64,000 bases of DNA. It comes from Rhodohalobacter sulfatireducens. Its GTDB lineage: Bacteria > Bacteroidota > Rhodothermia > Balneolales > Balneolaceae. The stretch lies in the NCBI RefSeq assembly GCF_022012475.1, contig NZ_JAKLWS010000027.1, positions 1 through 64,000 of the forward strand, in the 5' to 3' direction. A model generated the notes under the pieces. That model searched no databases. It saw only the letters and a list, made by a program, of their open reading frames with translations, and had not been told where the DNA came from. A program made the position numbers and the translations under genes. This document shows positions 61,154 to 64,000 of the stretch, piece by piece (within the stretch, counting starts at the first letter, position 1; every line of letters starts with the position of its first letter).

Positions 61154-63820
61154 ATGTCCACAAAGTCATCCACAGAAATTAGAAACGAGTTTTTTGAATT
61201 CTTTAAGGAGAAGGAACATCTCATTGTAAACAGTGCCCCGGTGGTTCCTAATGACGACCCGACGTTACTGTTTACGAATGCAGGCATGAACCAATTTAAA
61301 TCAATCTTCCTGGACGAAGAAAAAGGGCTTGAAGAGAAAGGAAAACTCTGGAAGCGTGCAGCAAATACCCAGCGCTGTATTCGTGTGAGTGGAAAGCATA
61401 ATGATCTCGAAGAAGTAGGGCATGATACGTATCATCACACGCTTTTTGAAATGCTGGGCAACTGGTCATTTGGCGATTATTTTAAAGAAGAAGCGATTGA
61501 GTGGGCATGGGAACTCCTTGTAGATCGCTGGGGAATGGAACCGGACCGATTGTACGCAACTGTTTTTGGTGGTGATGAGGAAGACGGCCTTCCTGTTGAT
61601 GATGAATCGATCGAACTTTGGAAATCAAAAACATCGATTGATCCCAGTCATATTTTGAAGTTCGGTAAAAAGGACAATTTTTGGGAGATGGGTGAGACAG
61701 GTCCCTGTGGACCCTGCTCGGAAGTTCATATCGATCTACGACCCGATGAAGAGCGGAAAAAGAAACCGGGAGCTGAGATCGTCAATATGGACGATCCTCG
61801 CGTTATGGAGATATGGAATTTGGTTTTTATCCAGTTCAATCGGCAACAAGACAGTTCGCTTGAAAAGCTGCCGGCTCAGCATGTTGATACAGGGATGGGT
61901 TTTGAGCGGCTTTGTGCGGTGTTACAAGGCAAGCGATCCAATTACGACACGGATATATTCACGCCGATCCTGGATAAAATCAGCGAGTTATCAGGTAAAA
62001 AGTATGGCGATGACGAGGAGGTAGATATCGCCATGCGGGTGATTGCCGATCATATTCGGGCGGTCAGTTTTTCGATTGCTGATGGTGCTTCGCCATCGAA
62101 TGAAGGAAGAGGATATGTTGTCAGAAGAATTTTACGTCGGGCTGTACGCTATGGCTGGGACCGGCTTGGATTTGATGCCACGTTTATGGGGAAATTAGTA
62201 CCGGTATTAGCTAAAGAATTTGAGAATGTATTCCCGGAACTACATGCACAGCAAGAATATGTGCAGAATGTAGTTGTCGCTGAAGAACGAAGTTTCCTGA
62301 ATACACTCGGACAGGGAATTCAACTCTTTAATGAGATGATTGAGGGAACCGACACCCTCTCGGGCGAAGATGCCTTTAAACTTCACGATACCTACGGGTT
62401 TCCGATTGACCTTACTCAATTAATGGCACGTGAAAAGGGAATTGATGTTGATGAGGAGGGTTTTACCCGGCTCATGGATGAACAGAAAAAACGGGCTCGA
62501 GCAGCCGGTAAATTCTCTTCAAACAATGGCGATGTTAATAACTGGCACACTTTAAAGGATTTTGATAAAGATTCAGTGTTTGTTGGGTACGACTCGTTAG
62601 AAACTGAAGTTGAGCTCTTAGCTGATAAACGTGAAGGTGATCGCGTTGCATTATTGTTAGACAGAACTCCTTTTTATGCCGAAAGTGGTGGGCAAATTGC
62701 GGATACCGGTATTTTAAAAAAAGATGGTTTAGAAATTAAAGTACTTGATGTGCAAAAAAGCAGTGGTCAATACATCCATTATGTAGATCATCTTCCTGAA
62801 GATGTGAGTGGAACCTGGACTGCAATAGTTGATGCAGATCGTCGAAAGGAAACGGAAAAACATCATACCGCAACACACCTGATGCATGCTGCACTACGTC
62901 AGAAACTCGGCAAACATGTTGCCCAGAAAGGATCACTGGTTGAGCCGAACAGGCTCCGGTTCGACTTTTCCCATTTTGAAGCCGTCACAAAAGATGAACT
63001 CAATGAGATCGAAGAGCGGATCAATCAAAAAATCCAGGAAAATATCCCTCTGAAGGAGGAACGAACCGTACCGATTGATGAAGCCAAACAACGCGGTGCC
63101 ATGATGCTCTTCGGTGAGAAGTATGGTGAAGAAGTCAGAGTAATTACCTTTGATCCGGACTACTCAGTTGAACTTTGTGGTGGAACTCATGTCGATGCCA
63201 CAGGAAGAATTGGTTATTTCCGGTTTACAAATGAAACATCTGTTGCTGCAGGAATTCGCAGGGTTGAAGCTGTTGTAGGCCGAAGTGCAGATAAACTTCT
63301 GCGCGAAGAACATTCACTGGTTGAAAGCCTGAAAGGACTTTTGGGGGATCAAACCGATCCGAAAAAAAGTATTCAGGAGCTACTTGAAGAGAAAAAACAT
63401 TTGGAAAAGGAACTCAAAAAGCTTCAGCATCAGAAAGCGGCCGGCCGTTTAGATGAAATCCTAGAAGACGGAGAGGATGTAAATGGCATCAAGTTATTTA
63501 CAGGTAAGCTGGATGGCGGTTCAATGGATCGGCTTAAGCAATCCGGTTATGATGCATTGAACAAGCAAGAAAAGGAAAGCGTGATCGTGTTGGCAACCGT
63601 GAACGAGGAAGAAAATAAGGTTTACCTGCTTGCTGCAATCACCGAAGATTTGGTCAGCAAGGGAATGAAAGCTGGCGATTTGGTGTCTGTTTTAGGCAGA
63701 ACAGTAGGTGGCGGTGGTGGCGGGCAACCCAATCTTGCCACTGCCGGGGGACGATTTCCGGAGAAAATATCAGATGCTTTTCAAGCAGCGAAAGAATGGA
63801 TAGAAGGTCAGAATTTGTAA
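61154..63820 (+). CDS. alaS: Alanine-tRNA ligase
   Basis: The 888-residue synthetase attaches alanine to tRNA-Ala. The class II catalytic core starts near the N-terminus (LLFTNAGMNQFKSIFLDEEK, TQRCIRVSGKHNDLEEVG). The editing domain has HHTATHLMHAALRQ and CGGTHVDATG with the zinc-binding residues. The C-terminal coiled coil and C-Ala domain end GGGGGGQPNLATAGG. Length is normal. It starts at ATG 61154. Confidence 0.97.
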   Translation: MSTKSSTEIRNEFFEFFKEKEHLIVNSAPVVPNDDPTLLFTNAGMNQFKSIFLDEEKGLEEKGKLWKRAANTQRCIRVSGKHNDLEEVGHDTYHHTLFEMLGNWSFGDYFKEEAIEWAWELLVDRWGMEPDRLYATVFGGDEEDGLPVDDESIELWKSKTSIDPSHILKFGKKDNFWEMGETGPCGPCSEVHIDLRPDEERKKKPGAEIVNMDDPRVMEIWNLVFIQFNRQQDSSLEKLPAQHVDTGMGFERLCAVLQGKRSNYDTDIFTPILDKISELSGKKYGDDEEVDIAMRVIADHIRAVSFSIADGASPSNEGRGYVVRRILRRAVRYGWDRLGFDATFMGKLVPVLAKEFENVFPELHAQQEYVQNVVVAEERSFLNTLGQGIQLFNEMIEGTDTLSGEDAFKLHDTYGFPIDLTQLMAREKGIDVDEEGFTRLMDEQKKRARAAGKFSSNNGDVNNWHTLKDFDKDSVFVGYDSLETEVELLADKREGDRVALLLDRTPFYAESGGQIADTGILKKDGLEIKVLDVQKSSGQYIHYVDHLPEDVSGTWTAIVDADRRKETEKHHTATHLMHAALRQKLGKHVAQKGSLVEPNRLRFDFSHFEAVTKDELNEIEERINQKIQENIPLKEERTVPIDEAKQRGAMMLFGEKYGEEVRVITFDPDYSVELCGGTHVDATGRIGYFRFTNETSVAAGIRRVEAVVGRSADKLLREEHSLVESLKGLLGDQTDPKKSIQELLEEKKHLEKELKKLQHQKAAGRLDEILEDGEDVNGIKLFTGKLDGGSMDRLKQSGYDALNKQEKESVIVLATVNEEENKVYLLAAITEDLVSKGMKAGDLVSVLGRTVGGGGGGQPNLATAGGRFPEKISDAFQAAKEWIEGQNL

Positions 63821-63829
63821 AAACCTTCA

Positions 63830-63858
63830 TCAGGAAGTCTGTAAACTTCTGAAATTTT
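63830..63858 (+). terminator. Possible alaS terminator
   Basis: TCAGGAAGT (63830-63838) and ACTTCTGA (63845-63852) form an 8-bp stem with one bulge, followed by AATTTTGGG. The tail is short, so the call is moderate. Confidence 0.45.
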
Positions 63859-63910
63859 GGGTATATTTTGCAACTAATCATAATTTGAACAGGACATTTT
63901 AGCGAACGTT

Positions 63911-64000
63911 ATGGCGAAGGAAAAAAAAGAAGCTATTTTTGCGCCAACAGGCCTGAAAAATAGTAATAACGGTAAAATAGACAAGTCAGTAGATCTGCCG
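63911..64000 (+). CDS. Partial CDS cut by the window edge
   Basis: ATG at 63911 opens a frame that starts MAKEKKEAIFAPTGLKNSNN and continues to the window end (30 codons). The charged start is followed by a short polar segment with no recognised motif. I do not recognise the family from this piece. It lies 90 bases after alaS on the same strand. Confidence 0.6.
   Translation, partial: MAKEKKEAIFAPTGLKNSNNGKIDKSVDLP

Noticed and set aside
1-64000. tRNA, rRNA, transposase or integrase genes
   Set aside because: I looked for the characteristic tRNA TTC-loop sequences, rRNA blocks and recombinase motifs and found none. A covariance-model scan could still find a missed small RNA.

Overview
The window is 64 kb of a fairly AT-rich bacterial chromosome that reads as a member of the Balneolaeota/Rhodothermia (Balneolaceae-like, a sister branch of Bacteroidetes). 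This assignment is an inference. It rests on secreted proteins ending in type IX secretion (T9SS)-style sorting domains (one has a NYPNPFNP signature), a PorV-like outer membrane protein, DUF5916, DUF5683 and 2TM-domain proteins, weak Shine-Dalgarno sites, several TTG starts, and operons dominated by the minus strand. No rRNA, tRNA, CRISPR array, integrase or transposase was found. The content is mostly core chromosome.

Layout. 0-11 kb: a UPF0316 membrane protein, a broken VOC/glyoxalase gene, a cupredoxin-like lipoprotein, a class C beta-lactamase-fold hydrolase, a DUF3500 protein, YjbQ, an SDR with a degenerate active site, a DUF5916 barrel protein and a secreted alpha/beta hydrolase. 11-16 kb: typA, a class II photolyase, and a SatD-family/DUF3307 gene pair behind a 22-bp inverted-repeat promoter. 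16-29 kb: one long minus-strand operon running porV-like, an M6-like protein with a dead active site, a PD40/gluzincin barrel protein, DUF5683, PASTA, rpe, phoH, an MBL-fold hydrolase and a purine nucleoside phosphorylase. 29-34 kb: an operon of two paralogous TPR lipoproteins, a cystathionine gamma-synthase-like gene and a thiolase, ending in a clear terminator. 34-41 kb: RidA, rplU-rpmA (with terminator), FAH-M23, lexA and a divergent cyclophilin lipoprotein.

41-56 kb: a glutaryl-CoA dehydrogenase-like gene, a PD40-amidohydrolase, a collagen-like lipoprotein, a 2TM protein, a lamin-tail T9SS cargo protein, then a second acyl-CoA dehydrogenase and a complete FixABCX set (etfB-etfA-fixC-fixX). 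56-64 kb: an ABC-type two-gene unit, a DUF502/class V aminotransferase/YihY operon, alaS, and the start of one more gene cut by the window edge.

How the genes fit together. The two acyl-CoA dehydrogenases, the thiolase and FixABCX point to acyl-CoA oxidation whose electrons pass through ETF to a FixC/FixX quinone-reducing or bifurcating complex. The porV operon mixes envelope and secretion proteins with central metabolism (rpe, punA).

The most distinctive non-coding signal is a family of degenerate heptanucleotide arrays, often in inverted pairs, that fill the gaps between genes at 6.2, 41.0, 42.3-42.6, 52.4 and 53.8-53.97 kb. Other signals worth testing are the SatD promoter palindrome, an 11-bp-period direct repeat in the lexA promoter, and two ~95-bp inverted-repeat elements sharing a CATGGTAT core at 46.0 and 56.0 kb.
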